Below are positions 38,435 through 48,177 of a stretch of DNA of 64,000 nucleotides, piece by piece. The notes under the pieces are model-generated. The model did no database searches. It was given only the letters and a program-made list of their open reading frames with translations, and had not been told where the DNA came from. This DNA comes from Colwellia psychrerythraea (lineage in GTDB: Bacteria > Pseudomonadota > Gammaproteobacteria > Enterobacterales > Alteromonadaceae): positions 124,001 to 188,000 of the forward strand of contig NZ_JQED01000007.1 of the NCBI RefSeq assembly GCF_000764225.1. The letters are read 5' to 3'. Made by a program: the position numbers and the translations under genes. Each line of letters opens with the position of its first letter. Position 1 is the stretch's first letter.

Positions 38435-40036
38435 ATGACGATTAAAAATAAATTATTACTCATTTTTATCAGTTTAATTGCTGTATTTTCATTCTTGAGT
38501 ATTTATCTAGTGAGTGAGTTAAAAGCGCAGGGAGATGTTACTATTTATGCTTTTAATCAACCACTTAATGCTATTGATAGCAGCCGTTCAGCAGGCGATA
38601 TTTTTACTAAGGCGAGTCAGTATGCCGATAATGTTTTATCAATGAGCCTGCCTCAAAAAAGGGAGCATGTGCTAGTAAAAATAGACGAACTCTCTCATTT
38701 ATTTACTCAGCAGTTGAATGAAACCATAAAAAATAGCTTGACCGAAGCGCTTAAAAAAGAATCTACGTCAGTACTCGCATTAGGAGAGCAGTGGTTTACT
38801 AATATTAAATTTCGTATCGCGAGTGTAGGACAAAACGAGCTCATTTCGAGGATTGAGCTTGAAAATTCGCATCATGTTATCCAACAACGCTTAGATTTTT
38901 TGGTAAAAGATACCTTACGCGAAGCTGCGCTTTTAGCGAAGCAGGCTGAGAGTTCAGTCAATGAAAAGTTATTTATAACCTCCATATTACTTATCTTTAT
39001 CAGCTTAATTGCCATTATTACGGTGCTTATTATGGTGAAGCGCTTAATTAGACCAATAAATGAATTAATAACTGCGGTAGTTGAGTTATCCCGTGGTGAT
39101 GGTGACTTAACTAAGCGTCTAACAATTAATGGTCAAGATGAGGTTTCGACCTTATCTAAGGAATTTAATGGTTTCATTGAAAAAGTCCATCAAACAGTGA
39201 CTGACATTACCACATCAGTTGCGAGTACCAAACAACAACTTGATGACTTTTCTACTATTTCATATGAAACACAACAAGGAACTCTTAAACAAAAAAATCA
39301 AATTGATAATATTAGTGAAGCCATGATTCAAGTTAATGCATCTACTTCAACCGTGTCAGAAAGCTCGACAGATGTAAAAAAGCAAACAGAAGATATTTAT
39401 CAAGAAACTAAAGTGAGTGTTGATTTTGTTGAGCAAGCGGTAGCTGAAATTAACCTGTTATCTAACAACGTAGAGCAAACGAGTGAAGTCATTTTTGCGT
39501 TGAAAAACTCAAGCACTGAAATTGGTGAGGTCTTAAATGTTATTGAAGCCATTGCAGATCAAACAAACCTGTTAGCATTGAACGCAGCTATCGAAGCGGC
39601 GCGTGCAGGGGAGGCAGGGCGAGGTTTTTCTGTTGTTGCCGAAGAAGTGCGAAATTTAGCAATGAAGACGCAAGAGTCGACCACGAATATACACAGAACA
39701 ATTAGTCAAATTCAACAACAAGCCGAAGAAGCTAAGTTGATGATGGAAGCAGGAACAAGTAGCGCTACCAAATGTGTGAAAAAAAATGCTGATGTTTCTA
39801 AAGCGCTGCATTGCGTACTTAATAGCGTAGAAGGGATAAAAGTCACCAGTGAAATTGTAAGTGAGCAAACACAACAGCAGATGCAAGCAACAGAACATGT
39901 AAATGGTTACCTAGGTGAAATAATCGAAATTGCAGAGCAAACTTCTGTTGGCAGCCAACTGCTAGATAATAATAGTAAAAAGGTGATTATTTCAATGGAT
40001 GAAGTAAACCTAAAGGTAGAACAATTTAAGGTTTAA
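38435..40036 (+). CDS. Methyl-accepting chemotaxis protein
   Basis: 533 residues: TM1 near 7-27, a short helical periplasmic sensor (about 28-175), TM2 near 178-200, HAMP ([21 protein letters not shown]), and a cytoplasmic hairpin with the highly conserved tip [20 protein letters not shown]. It is full length. Eight bases separate it from the cytochrome c peroxidase, so the pair is probably one transcript; a functional link between peroxide or electron-transport state and taxis is inference. The stop is followed by the non-coding region 40037-40922. Confidence 0.93.
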   Translation: MTIKNKLLLIFISLIAVFSFLSIYLVSELKAQGDVTIYAFNQPLNAIDSSRSAGDIFTKASQYADNVLSMSLPQKREHVLVKIDELSHLFTQQLNETIKNSLTEALKKESTSVLALGEQWFTNIKFRIASVGQNELISRIELENSHHVIQQRLDFLVKDTLREAALLAKQAESSVNEKLFITSILLIFISLIAIITVLIMVKRLIRPINELITAVVELSRGDGDLTKRLTINGQDEVSTLSKEFNGFIEKVHQTVTDITTSVASTKQQLDDFSTISYETQQGTLKQKNQIDNISEAMIQVNASTSTVSESSTDVKKQTEDIYQETKVSVDFVEQAVAEINLLSNNVEQTSEVIFALKNSSTEIGEVLNVIEAIADQTNLLALNAAIEAARAGEAGRGFSVVAEEVRNLAMKTQESTTNIHRTISQIQQQAEEAKLMMEAGTSSATKCVKKNADVSKALHCVLNSVEGIKVTSEIVSEQTQQQMQATEHVNGYLGEIIEIAEQTSVGSQLLDNNSKKVIISMDEVNLKVEQFKV

Positions 40037-40118
40037 TACCAAGTCCATTAAGTTATTTCCCAAACAGCGAGAATTAAAAGGCTTAAAGGCAAGACATTGA
40101 TTGAAGAGAATAGTTATT

Positions 40119-40165
40119 CAGGAGAATATACTCCTGCATTTTCTAATAAGCTGCATCCATGCAGC
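40119..40165. repeat. Tandem short palindromes
   Basis: CAGGAG-N6-CTCCTG then GCTGCAT-CC-ATGCAGC, 14 bases apart. The first could act as a weak terminator for the chemoreceptor gene; the second, almost loopless, looks more like part of a dispersed repeat. Confidence 0.5.
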
Positions 40166-40431
40166 GTCCTTATCAAAATCAATAACACAGCATATAAGCC
40201 TTTACTTTTTATTAGGTACTCGCCCTTGGGAGCTTGTCAGAAAAGCAATAACTGCACAAATTTGTTAGATATAGAATGACTATACCAGCACAAATTTTGA
40301 TTGTTCTAGTTCCTTCGACATAGCTCTGAGTTGGGAATAAATTTAATGGAATGGGTATAAGTGAATTTACGGATCTTTGATGACGTGACATAAAAAATGA
40401 AAAAAATTAAAGCAACTGCTAATGATACATT

Positions 40432-40700
40432 TATACCCAAACGACTTGAAAATACAGGTTTCAGAGCTCGGGTTGGAGACGAATACAAGGCATGATTTGT
40501 CATTAAGGGTTATTCCCTAATGATGAATCATAACACCGTAGTCGTTTTCTACCCGAGCTCCCAAAGGGCAAGGCGATAATCGACCAACTACGTCGTTATA
40601 AAATGTGGGTGGGGAACGACCACACCACACATTTTAAGCCTAGTATTTGGCACTATTCTCGCCTTGCTGAAATCGAGCATTTCCAAGTGGCTTGGGTATA
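40432..40700. repeat. 269-bp foldable inverted-repeat element (MITE-like)
   Basis: The ends are imperfect inverted copies: TATACCCAAACGACTTGAAA on the left and, read on the minus strand, TATACCCAAGCCACTTGGAA on the right. Inside are two independent stem-loops: 40464-40560 (GAGCTCGGGT / ACCCGAGCTC plus inner CATGATT / AATCAT pairing) and 40568-40667 (GCAAGGCGA / TCGCCTTGC plus inner AAAATGTG / CACATTTT). The whole can fold into a cloverleaf. No gene is present. It resembles a non-autonomous mobile element or RNA-coding repeat; no target-site duplication was established. Confidence 0.7.
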
Positions 40701-40922
40701 GTGTGATAGCTCAAGCTAAACCAGAGGCTTTTAAATATCAGCGTTTAACTATAGCTGACATAATTTAGCAATTTAGATATGTCAAAAATTCTTGTTAGCG
40801 GACATTCAACTTAGCTTGTTATTTATCAAAAATGATAGTTGATATGATACCCGCAGGATCTTGACTTAAAGCAATCACCATCTAGGCTTTAATAAGGTAT
40901 ACCTCATTTATTAGCAACCTAT

Positions 40923-41993
40923 ATGATCGAATTTCCCCATACTGCCAACCCTCTTATAGCTAAAGACATCACTGCATTGATTGGTAATACTGAGTTATTA
41001 CGTATCAACAGCTTGAGTCAATTAACCGGTTGTGAAATTTTATTAAAATGTGAGCAGCAAAACCCGGGTGGTTCGATTAAAGATCGGGCAGCATTACAAC
41101 TAGTTAAAGATGCCATCGAAAGCGGTAAGCTAAAACCTGGCATGACCATAGTGGAGGGAACCGCTGGGAATACCGGCATCGGTTTAGCCTTGGTCGCTAA
41201 AGCCTATGGTTTTAACATGATGGCAGTTATGCCTAAGGGACAAGCCAAAGAAAAAGAACAGATGATAGCTTTGTATGATGCGCAACTCATGCTGGTAGAT
41301 GCGTGTCCCTTTGCCGATAAAAATCATTTTTATCATACCGCTAAGCGTCTTGGTGAAGCGCATGATTATTGGTGGGCAGACCAATTCGAAAATATCAGCA
41401 ACTGTAAAGCTCATTATCTCAATACGGGTCCAGAAATTTGGTATCAAACTCAAGGTAAAATTGATGTGTTAGTTTCTGTGGTTGGCACCGGAGGCACTAT
41501 TGCCGGCACTTCATGTTATTTATCTGAACAAAACTCTAAGTTACAAACTTGGCTGGTTGATCCTTTTGGTTCAGGGATTTACGCTTATTTAAAAACAGGC
41601 AAGTATCAGGCAAGTGGTAGTTCATTTACCGAAGGGATTGGCATAATGCGTTCTGTTGAGAATTTTCGTCAGGCAAAAATCGATAAAGCTATCACTTTAC
41701 CCGACCAGGACTTAGTCACTATTTCTCGACATGTTAGTCAACTTGATGGCATTTTATTAGGTAGTAGCTCAGCTTTAAATGTCGCGGGCGCTTTGTATGC
41801 TGCGGCTAAAATTGGACCTGGGCATACGATTGTCACTTTTTGTTGTGATTTGGCAGAACGGTCATATGACAAACTTTATAACGAAAAATTTTTAATTGAT
41901 AAAGAAATTGTTCTTGGCTATGAAAGCCTTGAAAGTATGTTTGCCCGCTATCAAGCGGAGCCAGAAAATTCTGTCGTTGATGTTCAATCTTAA
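40923..41993 (+). CDS. Cysteine-synthase-like PLP enzyme
   Basis: 356 residues of the fold-type II PLP family. LLKCEQQNPGGSIKDRAALQ has the Schiff-base lysine K53; EGTAGNTGIGLALVAKAYG is the substrate-binding loop; VGTGGTIAGT binds the cofactor phosphate. These are hallmarks of O-acetylserine sulfhydrylase and cystathionine beta-synthase relatives. The C-terminus is extended by about 40 residues over CysK and carries no CBS domain. No cys or met genes are adjacent, so the exact reaction is unresolved. It starts about 220 bases downstream of the repeat element. Confidence 0.85.
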   Translation: MIEFPHTANPLIAKDITALIGNTELLRINSLSQLTGCEILLKCEQQNPGGSIKDRAALQLVKDAIESGKLKPGMTIVEGTAGNTGIGLALVAKAYGFNMMAVMPKGQAKEKEQMIALYDAQLMLVDACPFADKNHFYHTAKRLGEAHDYWWADQFENISNCKAHYLNTGPEIWYQTQGKIDVLVSVVGTGGTIAGTSCYLSEQNSKLQTWLVDPFGSGIYAYLKTGKYQASGSSFTEGIGIMRSVENFRQAKIDKAITLPDQDLVTISRHVSQLDGILLGSSSALNVAGALYAAAKIGPGHTIVTFCCDLAERSYDKLYNEKFLIDKEIVLGYESLESMFARYQAEPENSVVDVQS

Positions 41994-42375
41994 GAGATGA
42001 CATCAGCGACTGAAATTCAGAGGATGAGCAAGAGTAAACCTCAAATAATGATAGTTGGTTATTTAATGTATCTGAGTTTTCTGGTCAGTCAGCTTGAATC
42101 AAGCAATGACAATCATTAATCGATGTTCGTTAATCGCTCTTTGGATTATTTAGTAGCCTAGTTGCTCCATGCTACATTATTGTTCCAAGCTTGAAGCTTA
42201 TACGTTTTGCTTAAAAGCGAATATTTATGTCAGTATTTCATCAGGGTGAACCGTCAAAATAACTGCAAGCCTAGCAAATAAACCTAGGTAGTTAATCGCT
42301 TTCGCTTAATGTGAATTCACTATATAATTTTGATATTAAAGCTACAATTTATTAATCACCACTAGGTGAATTTTA
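41994..42375. other. Intergenic region upstream of the membrane regulator
   Basis: 382 AT-rich bases. No RNA, repeat or reading frame is supported; the region near 42300-42370 is the likely promoter of the regulator. Confidence 0.5.
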
Positions 42376-43284
42376 TTGGTATATATTGTGAAAATAGATC
42401 GAAACAAACTTAATACCATATTGCGTAGTGGTTTGAACCCTGAAATCAAGACTCGGAAGCAGCTGGCCGCACATTTAAGTTTAGATCCAACAACATTGAC
42501 TCGATGGTTTTCCAGCCGAGATCGTTTGGGTAATCCAAGATACCCAGTAGTACCAGATCGACATGTGACAAAAATTCTTCAGCTTTTTAAATTAGACTCT
42601 CAAAGCTTGAATTTGAATGATGAAGAATTTCGTCAATATTGTTTTGAAAACTCACTGTCTCAGAGCTGTCATCAAAGTGAGTTAGAGCAAAAGCAAAAGT
42701 TAAGATTAGAAAAGGCCTCACAAAGAAAATTAATCATATCTGATTATTCAACTGGCAGAAATAAGAGGCCATTTTTCGTCATTGCTTCTATCATGATGTT
42801 ATCTGTCCTAGCATGGTATTTTATCAAGCCGTTTCATTTTAATAATTCGAAATCTTTAGTTAGTGAAGATAATAAAACAGGTAATGAGCTAAAATGCTGG
42901 ACGGGTTATTCTCCAGCACTAGGTGTTTTTGATGTAGAAGATAAAGCGGATCCTTGTCATTACGGAAAATTATTTCACAATGCTTTAATGCAGTTAAAAG
43001 CTGAAAATAATAAGCTGAAATTTTCAAAACCGCTAACGGAGCGTTCAGCTAGCCAACAATATATTTCCTTTCTTTTTCAGCAATTAGAGTATCGTCGAAT
43101 TAGCGATAATATTAGCCTTAATATTGAGTTGGGTAAAAGTGAACTTTACCGTTCAAACTATCAAGCGGCACAAGCATACTTTCACAATGCTAGTGAAATG
43201 TTAACGACTTTACCTAAACCTAATCTGAAAATGTTGACTGAAATATCAACTTACAGTGCAAAAATTGCTCACGAATTACAGTAG
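42376..43284 (+). CDS. Membrane-tethered transcription regulator with periplasmic TPR-like domain
   Basis: 302 residues from TTG 42376, six bases after AGGTGA; a GTG at 42388 is an alternative. Residues 20-75 form a helix-turn-helix (TRKQLAAHLSLDPTTLTRWF, then VVPDRHVTKILQLFKL). A basic linker precedes one membrane helix at about 132-150, and the periplasmic part (151-302) has two cysteines (C174, C194) and a TPR-like pair of helices (GKSELYRSNYQAAQAYFHNA). This is the ToxR/CadC topology with a different DNA-binding head. It sits upstream of an ABC exporter operon that it may control (inference). Confidence 0.75.
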   Translation: MVYIVKIDRNKLNTILRSGLNPEIKTRKQLAAHLSLDPTTLTRWFSSRDRLGNPRYPVVPDRHVTKILQLFKLDSQSLNLNDEEFRQYCFENSLSQSCHQSELEQKQKLRLEKASQRKLIISDYSTGRNKRPFFVIASIMMLSVLAWYFIKPFHFNNSKSLVSEDNKTGNELKCWTGYSPALGVFDVEDKADPCHYGKLFHNALMQLKAENNKLKFSKPLTERSASQQYISFLFQQLEYRRISDNISLNIELGKSELYRSNYQAAQAYFHNASEMLTTLPKPNLKMLTEISTYSAKIAHELQ

Positions 43285-43381
43285 TTTGTTCACTACTAGT
43301 TACTCTCATTAGAAAACACTGTTGATAAAAATAATCTCGTTTACTTGCTAAAAAACTTAAAATAGTTCGTTTTTCACTCTA

Positions 43382-43445
43382 AATTGACACACAATTGGCC
43401 TTTTCTGAGGTAATTAAACCAATAATTGACACACATTGGGCCTTT
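43382..43445 (+). promoter_or_regulatory. Two direct 22-bp repeats, 42 bp apart, before the exporter operon
   Basis: AATTGACACACAATTGGCCT at 43382 and AATTGACACACATTGGGCCT at 43424, both continuing with TT. The copies differ only in the centre, and the period of 42 bp is four helical turns. The first has a palindromic core AATTG-N5-CAATT. They lie 120-183 bases before the MFP start and are a plausible operator for the membrane-tethered regulator. Confidence 0.6.
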
Positions 43446-43564
43446 GAAGCCGCGCTTAATTCTACTAATTTACTCATCAAGCTTTACCAAATCGCCTAGC
43501 TTAATAAAAGGCAATTTATTAGCCATATTTAATCAAACATAAACATTAATTGAGTGAACTCTAT

Positions 43565-44815
43565 ATGCGTATCCCAGAAAAAAACTCAAATCGATTAATC
43601 CATTTTAAGAAAATTTTCGTTGTTATAAGCGTTGCATCAATATTGGTTTTTGCATGGAGCCGTTTACATGCAATGAGTAATATTACCGAGGTATCACTCG
43701 AGGACTTCATCATTGCTACGGTAGAAAGGGGGGATTTAATTCGAGAAGTGAGGGCTCCAGGCACGATAGTGCCTATTGACCTGAATTTCTTATCAGCCAC
43801 ATCACATGGGCGTGTCAAAGAGATATTACTTAAAGCAAGCGATGAAGTTGATATTGGCTCTGTGATCATGGTGCTTGATAATCCTAATTTGAGTCAAGCC
43901 GTCGATGAAGCTAAATTTGAAGTTGAAGTTCTGCAAGCAGCATATAATTCACTACAACAACGGTGGCAGCAATCAATATTGAAACAACGTATCGTAGTGG
44001 CAGACTTTGGTGCTCGTTATGAAATGAGCAAGTTAAGGAGACAAGCGAATCAACGCTTATTGAAAACGGGGGCGGTTTCAAATATTGATTATAACGAGTC
44101 AATATTGTTAGAACAGCAACTTAAGTTTCAGCATAAATTAGAAGTCGAATTATTAGAAAACATTCCTGCTTTAAAACAAGCTGAACTATTGGCGGCTCAG
44201 GCTCAAACTAATAAGGCTAGGCGTCAGTTAGCATTACAAGAAAAACTTGCTGATGACTTATATGTGAAAGCGACGACGAAAGGAGTTGTGCAAGAAGTTA
44301 CCTTACAGGTTGGTGAACCTTTCAGCATTGGCACTGTGTTAGCGCGCATAGCACAACAGGATAATTTAAAAGCAGAGTTACAAGTGCAAGAAAGCCAAGT
44401 TAAAGATGTTAAAAAAGGCCAGACTGTTACGTTATCTGTCGGCGGACACATGCTCCAAGGCACTGTAAGGCGTATTAATCCCTCGGTAGAGCAGGGAGTA
44501 GTGAAGGTTGATGTGTTTTTTATAGACGAGATACTAAAAGGTGCTCGTCCAGATCTACGCATTGAAGGAGTGATCAAGCTAGAACATTTAGAAGGTATTT
44601 TAAAGTTAAAGCGACCAGTATTTACACAGGAATACGCCTCAAGCAGCCTTTTTGTAGTTAACGAAACAAATACCTCGGCAATACGGCAGCAGATTAAATT
44701 TGGCCGTAGTTCTGTAGACGATATTGAAGTGTTATCTTCCCTTAAGGCTGGTGATCAAGTCATCGTCTCTTCAACTAATAAATATAATGAATTAAAACAG
44801 TTAAGTTTACGTTAG
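43565..44815 (+). CDS. Periplasmic adaptor (HlyD/RND-type membrane fusion protein)
   Basis: 416 residues from ATG 43565 (GAGTGA eight bases upstream; TTG 43550 is in frame). An N-terminal membrane helix (about 17-34) is followed by a lipoyl-like half domain (VRAPGTIVPIDLNFLSATSHGRV), a long coiled-coil hairpin (about 110-225), a second lipoyl half (TKGVVQEVTLQVGEPFSIGTVLARI) and a beta-barrel region. It is the adaptor of an ABC efflux pump with the permease and ATPase downstream. No TolC-type gene is nearby; the cellular TolC would be needed. Confidence 0.88.
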   Translation: MRIPEKNSNRLIHFKKIFVVISVASILVFAWSRLHAMSNITEVSLEDFIIATVERGDLIREVRAPGTIVPIDLNFLSATSHGRVKEILLKASDEVDIGSVIMVLDNPNLSQAVDEAKFEVEVLQAAYNSLQQRWQQSILKQRIVVADFGARYEMSKLRRQANQRLLKTGAVSNIDYNESILLEQQLKFQHKLEVELLENIPALKQAELLAAQAQTNKARRQLALQEKLADDLYVKATTKGVVQEVTLQVGEPFSIGTVLARIAQQDNLKAELQVQESQVKDVKKGQTVTLSVGGHMLQGTVRRINPSVEQGVVKVDVFFIDEILKGARPDLRIEGVIKLEHLEGILKLKRPVFTQEYASSSLFVVNETNTSAIRQQIKFGRSSVDDIEVLSSLKAGDQVIVSSTNKYNELKQLSLR

Positions 44816-44888
44816 ATGAAATTTAATAAAATAGTTAATAAGGCAAGTTACGTACTTCTTCAAATTATAAAAACAAGGATAACTCTTC

Positions 44889-47318
44889 ATGCGAACGCTA
44901 ATTGAAGACATACAATTTGCTTGTCGGAGTTTTATTAAAACTCCAGCAGTTTGTGCCCTAATAGTGGTAACTTTGGCACTAGGCATTGGCGTTAATGCTG
45001 CAATTTTCAGTATGGTTTATAACGTATTAATAGCCCCTCTGCCTTTTAGTGAAGGTGAACGTTTAGTTAAGGTTAATACCAACAACCCCAAAATCGATCG
45101 AGATGATATAGAAGTTTCAGTAGCAACTATGTTTGACTATCGTGATAAAAGTCAGCACTTATCCCATTTAATTGAATACCACCAAATGAGTTACATCTTG
45201 CTGGGACATGGTGATCCTTCGAGTTTGAAAGCGGGTGTTGTTAGCTGGGATTATTTTGAAATGCTGAAAGTGAGACCCATATTGGGCAGGACTTTCTTAC
45301 CAGGCGAAGATGAGTTGGGCGCGAAACCTTTACTAGTCATGTCGCATCACTACTGGCGTGAAGTGTTTGGTAGCGATCCAAATGTTATTGGCATGAACTT
45401 GCAGATGGGGTTTAAGCTGCATCAGGTTATCGGAGTATTGCCGCCAATGGCGGCTTATCCCGCCAAAAATGATATCTGGGTTACGGCGCCATCATGCCCA
45501 GTACGAGGTAGTAGCGGGGCAGTAAATGATCGCAATCGCACTATGCTGACCTTGTTTGGAAAATTAAAGCCTGACATTAGCCTACAACAAGCGAGTTTGG
45601 ATTTGAATAATATTTCTGAGCACTTAATTACAGACTTCCCCGATTCTTACCCTGAAAATCAAGGGCTAAGTAATACACTAATACCATTAAAGTCAGCGAT
45701 GGCCGGTGATTCAAGCTCAACCTTTTATTTATTAATGGCTATCACCGCATTGGTCTTACTTATTGCTTGTGCCAATGTTGCCAATTTAAATTTAGCTCGT
45801 ACAGCTAATCGCAAACAAGAGTTTGCCATACGTGAGGCATTAGGTGCCAATCCCAGACGAATTGCGCGTCAAGTGCTGACTGAGAGTATTATGCTGTCGC
45901 TGATTGGTGGTGGCTTAGGGTTGTTTTTAGCCCTTTTTAGTATTGATTTGCTCGCTGGTTTTGCTGCGCATTACACTGCTTTGTCGAGTGAAGTGAAGAT
46001 CAATTGGGACGTACTTGTCTTTTGCTTAGTCATTTCGGTATTGACCGGCATTATTAGTGGCGCAACAGCTGCGTTTCAAAAGCGTCATATCAATGAAGCC
46101 TTAAAAGAAGGCAGCGGTAATATTACAGCGAGTACGGCAAGCAATAGACTGAGAAAAGCCTTACTAATAATTCAATTTAGCTTGGCATTCATTGTTATTA
46201 CCAGTGCGACGCTGGTTAGCCTAAGTTTGTATCGTTTGAATAATCAAGAGACGGGTTTTGACAGTAGCAATATTGTAGCCTTGCAGATGGGGCCAGGCGC
46301 CTCTAGTGGCACACTGAAACAGTGGCATGACTTTGCACGAGAAACCGCCCATCGTTTAGAGAGAAAAGTAGAAATAGAGCAAGTTGCCTTTTCGACTACT
46401 TATCCAATGACCGAAGGTCGACGACAATTAACTTTCTTTCAAATTGAAGGACAACCACCTATAGATAGCAGTGAGCGTCCTGATGCGCTTAGAGTAGCTG
46501 TTTCGCCAAGCTATCATCAAGTGCTTGATATCCCTTTACTGCAAGGACGATATCTTAAAGAGAGCGACAATGAAGATAACCCAGGTTCGATTTTAATTAA
46601 TCAACATTTTGCTGAAGTATATTTTGCGGCTGAAAACCCAATTGATAAACGCATCTCGCTAGATAAAGGCAAAAGTTGGTTAAGCATACGTGGTGTTGTT
46701 GCAAACACTAGAGAAATGAGTGTTGATATCGCACCCGTCGCAACATTTTATAGCACCTTTATGGAGTATTCTCGCTGGAGCTGGATGAAAGTACTTATCA
46801 AAAGTAAGGAGCCATTACATGTTATTAAAACGAGTATCACAGATACCATTCATGACATTAAACCTCAGCAAGCTGTCAAGAACATTACCACGCTGAATCG
46901 ACTTAAAGAAAAGTCATTGTCATCGGCTAACTTGGTTGGTCAATTGGTATCTATGTTTGCTTTGTTGGCCTTTAGCATAGCACTTAGTGGTGTTGTCGGG
47001 ATTGTTGGTTATAACGTCAGTCAACGAAAAAAAGAGATAGGTATACGCGTAGCTCTTGGGGCAAACCCGAAACGTATACGTATGCTCTTTGCCGTGCAAG
47101 GCATGTCACTTTGCGCGATAGGGATTGCCTTAGGGGCAATTATTATGGCGTTTATATCGCCTGCCTTAGGCAACGTGTTATTTGAAACCGACCCCTTTAA
47201 TTTACCCATGTATTTTATAACTGCCGTCGTTGTTTCACTGTTTGCTGCATTGGCTATTTTACTGCCAGTGAAACAAGCAACGGCTATCGAACCAAACCAA
47301 GCATTAAGAGAACAGTAA
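44889..47318 (+). CDS. ABC transporter permease (FtsX/MacB-like, ADOP type)
   Basis: 809 residues with an N-terminal membrane helix (LIVVTLALGIGVNAAIFSMV), a large periplasmic domain, a block of helices at about 270-400, a second periplasmic domain and a second FtsX block at about 680-800 (REKKEIGIRVALGANPKRIR-like sequence). This duplicated MacB_PCD-FtsX layout is typical of the acidobacterial-type ADOP permeases. It forms an exporter with the adjacent adaptor and the separate ATPase. The substrate cannot be told from sequence. Confidence 0.85.
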   Translation: MRTLIEDIQFACRSFIKTPAVCALIVVTLALGIGVNAAIFSMVYNVLIAPLPFSEGERLVKVNTNNPKIDRDDIEVSVATMFDYRDKSQHLSHLIEYHQMSYILLGHGDPSSLKAGVVSWDYFEMLKVRPILGRTFLPGEDELGAKPLLVMSHHYWREVFGSDPNVIGMNLQMGFKLHQVIGVLPPMAAYPAKNDIWVTAPSCPVRGSSGAVNDRNRTMLTLFGKLKPDISLQQASLDLNNISEHLITDFPDSYPENQGLSNTLIPLKSAMAGDSSSTFYLLMAITALVLLIACANVANLNLARTANRKQEFAIREALGANPRRIARQVLTESIMLSLIGGGLGLFLALFSIDLLAGFAAHYTALSSEVKINWDVLVFCLVISVLTGIISGATAAFQKRHINEALKEGSGNITASTASNRLRKALLIIQFSLAFIVITSATLVSLSLYRLNNQETGFDSSNIVALQMGPGASSGTLKQWHDFARETAHRLERKVEIEQVAFSTTYPMTEGRRQLTFFQIEGQPPIDSSERPDALRVAVSPSYHQVLDIPLLQGRYLKESDNEDNPGSILINQHFAEVYFAAENPIDKRISLDKGKSWLSIRGVVANTREMSVDIAPVATFYSTFMEYSRWSWMKVLIKSKEPLHVIKTSITDTIHDIKPQQAVKNITTLNRLKEKSLSSANLVGQLVSMFALLAFSIALSGVVGIVGYNVSQRKKEIGIRVALGANPKRIRMLFAVQGMSLCAIGIALGAIIMAFISPALGNVLFETDPFNLPMYFITAVVVSLFAALAILLPVKQATAIEPNQALREQ

Positions 47319-47397
47319 AGTTTAGTATCAGTAGAACTAAAAACAAAAATAAGCACTCAGCAACTGTTCAGCTAAATAAAGATAAAGGACATAAATA

Positions 47398-48072
47398 ATG
47401 AAAAATGAAGCTTTGATAAAATTAACGAAACTGACCAAAGACTTTACTGGTGATGCCGGTGTAACCAGTGCAATAAAAGGCGTTGATTTGACAATCAATG
47501 CCGGGGAGTACCTGAGTATTGCAGGTCCGTCTGGCTGTGGTAAATCTACACTTTTGTCTATTCTGGGATTACTTGAAACACCGTCTAGTGGGGAGTATTT
47601 ATTGAACGGCTATCTGGCACACGATTTGGATGTTTACCAACGTGCAGAAATTCGTAATAAAGAGATCGGTTTTATTTTTCAGGCATTTAATTTGATAGGA
47701 GATTTAACCGTGTTAGAAAACGTCGCATTGCCACTATCTTATCGTAAAATGAAAAAAAAAGAACGTGATGAAATAGCCATGAATTCCTTGGAAAAAGTGA
47801 ATATGGCTGATCGCGCTAAATACTACCCCGCACAGCTATCAGGCGGCCAGCAACAACGTATTGCTGTTGCTAGAAGTTTAGTCGTAGACCCGTCTATATT
47901 ATTGGCCGATGAACCTACCGGTAATCTTGATACCGCCAATGGTGGCGCCATTATGGACTTATTTGATGAATTGCATGATGAAGGTCGAACCATTTGCATG
48001 GTGACCCATGATGCCAGATTTGCTAAACGTAGCAAACGCATAGTTCAGCTAGAAGATGGTGTTCTGCGATAA
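47398..48072 (+). CDS. ABC transporter ATP-binding protein (MacB/LolD type)
   Basis: 224 residues. Walker A GPSGCGKST (43-51), Q-loop FIFQAFNLIGDLTVLENV, signature LSGGQQQR, Walker B ILLADEPTGNLD and switch His in MVTHD are all intact. The sequence groups with the MacB/LolD class of ATPases that drive mechanotransmission rather than classical transport. It is preceded by an 80-base gap after the permease and probably works with that permease and the periplasmic adaptor. Confidence 0.93.
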   Translation: MKNEALIKLTKLTKDFTGDAGVTSAIKGVDLTINAGEYLSIAGPSGCGKSTLLSILGLLETPSSGEYLLNGYLAHDLDVYQRAEIRNKEIGFIFQAFNLIGDLTVLENVALPLSYRKMKKKERDEIAMNSLEKVNMADRAKYYPAQLSGGQQQRIAVARSLVVDPSILLADEPTGNLDTANGGAIMDLFDELHDEGRTICMVTHDARFAKRSKRIVQLEDGVLR

Positions 48073-48177
48073 ACATGGCGTCGGTTCGATGAGTTGATGA
48101 ACAGTTTAATTTTTTTGCTATCAGTCATCACTTACTCAATCTAACAAGTTAAAATCAAACTTATAAAGGACAATATT

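Larger units (their letters stand above)
40037..40922. other. Long non-coding region with palindromes and a repeat element
   Basis: It contains two short palindromes at 40119-40136 (CAGGAG-N6-CTCCTG) and 40150-40165 (GCTGCAT-CC-ATGCAGC) and the 269-bp element at 40432-40700. Short frames on both strands here lie in the repeats and are not annotated. Confidence 0.6.

Noticed and set aside
40306..40503. 65-codon minus-strand frame entering the repeat element
   Set aside because: It lies partly in the inverted-repeat element and has no support beyond being open.
43384..43431. TTGACA hexamers inside the two 22-bp repeats as -35 elements
   Set aside because: Both match the -35 consensus, but no plausible -10 lies 16-18 bases downstream of either, so an operator reading is preferred.
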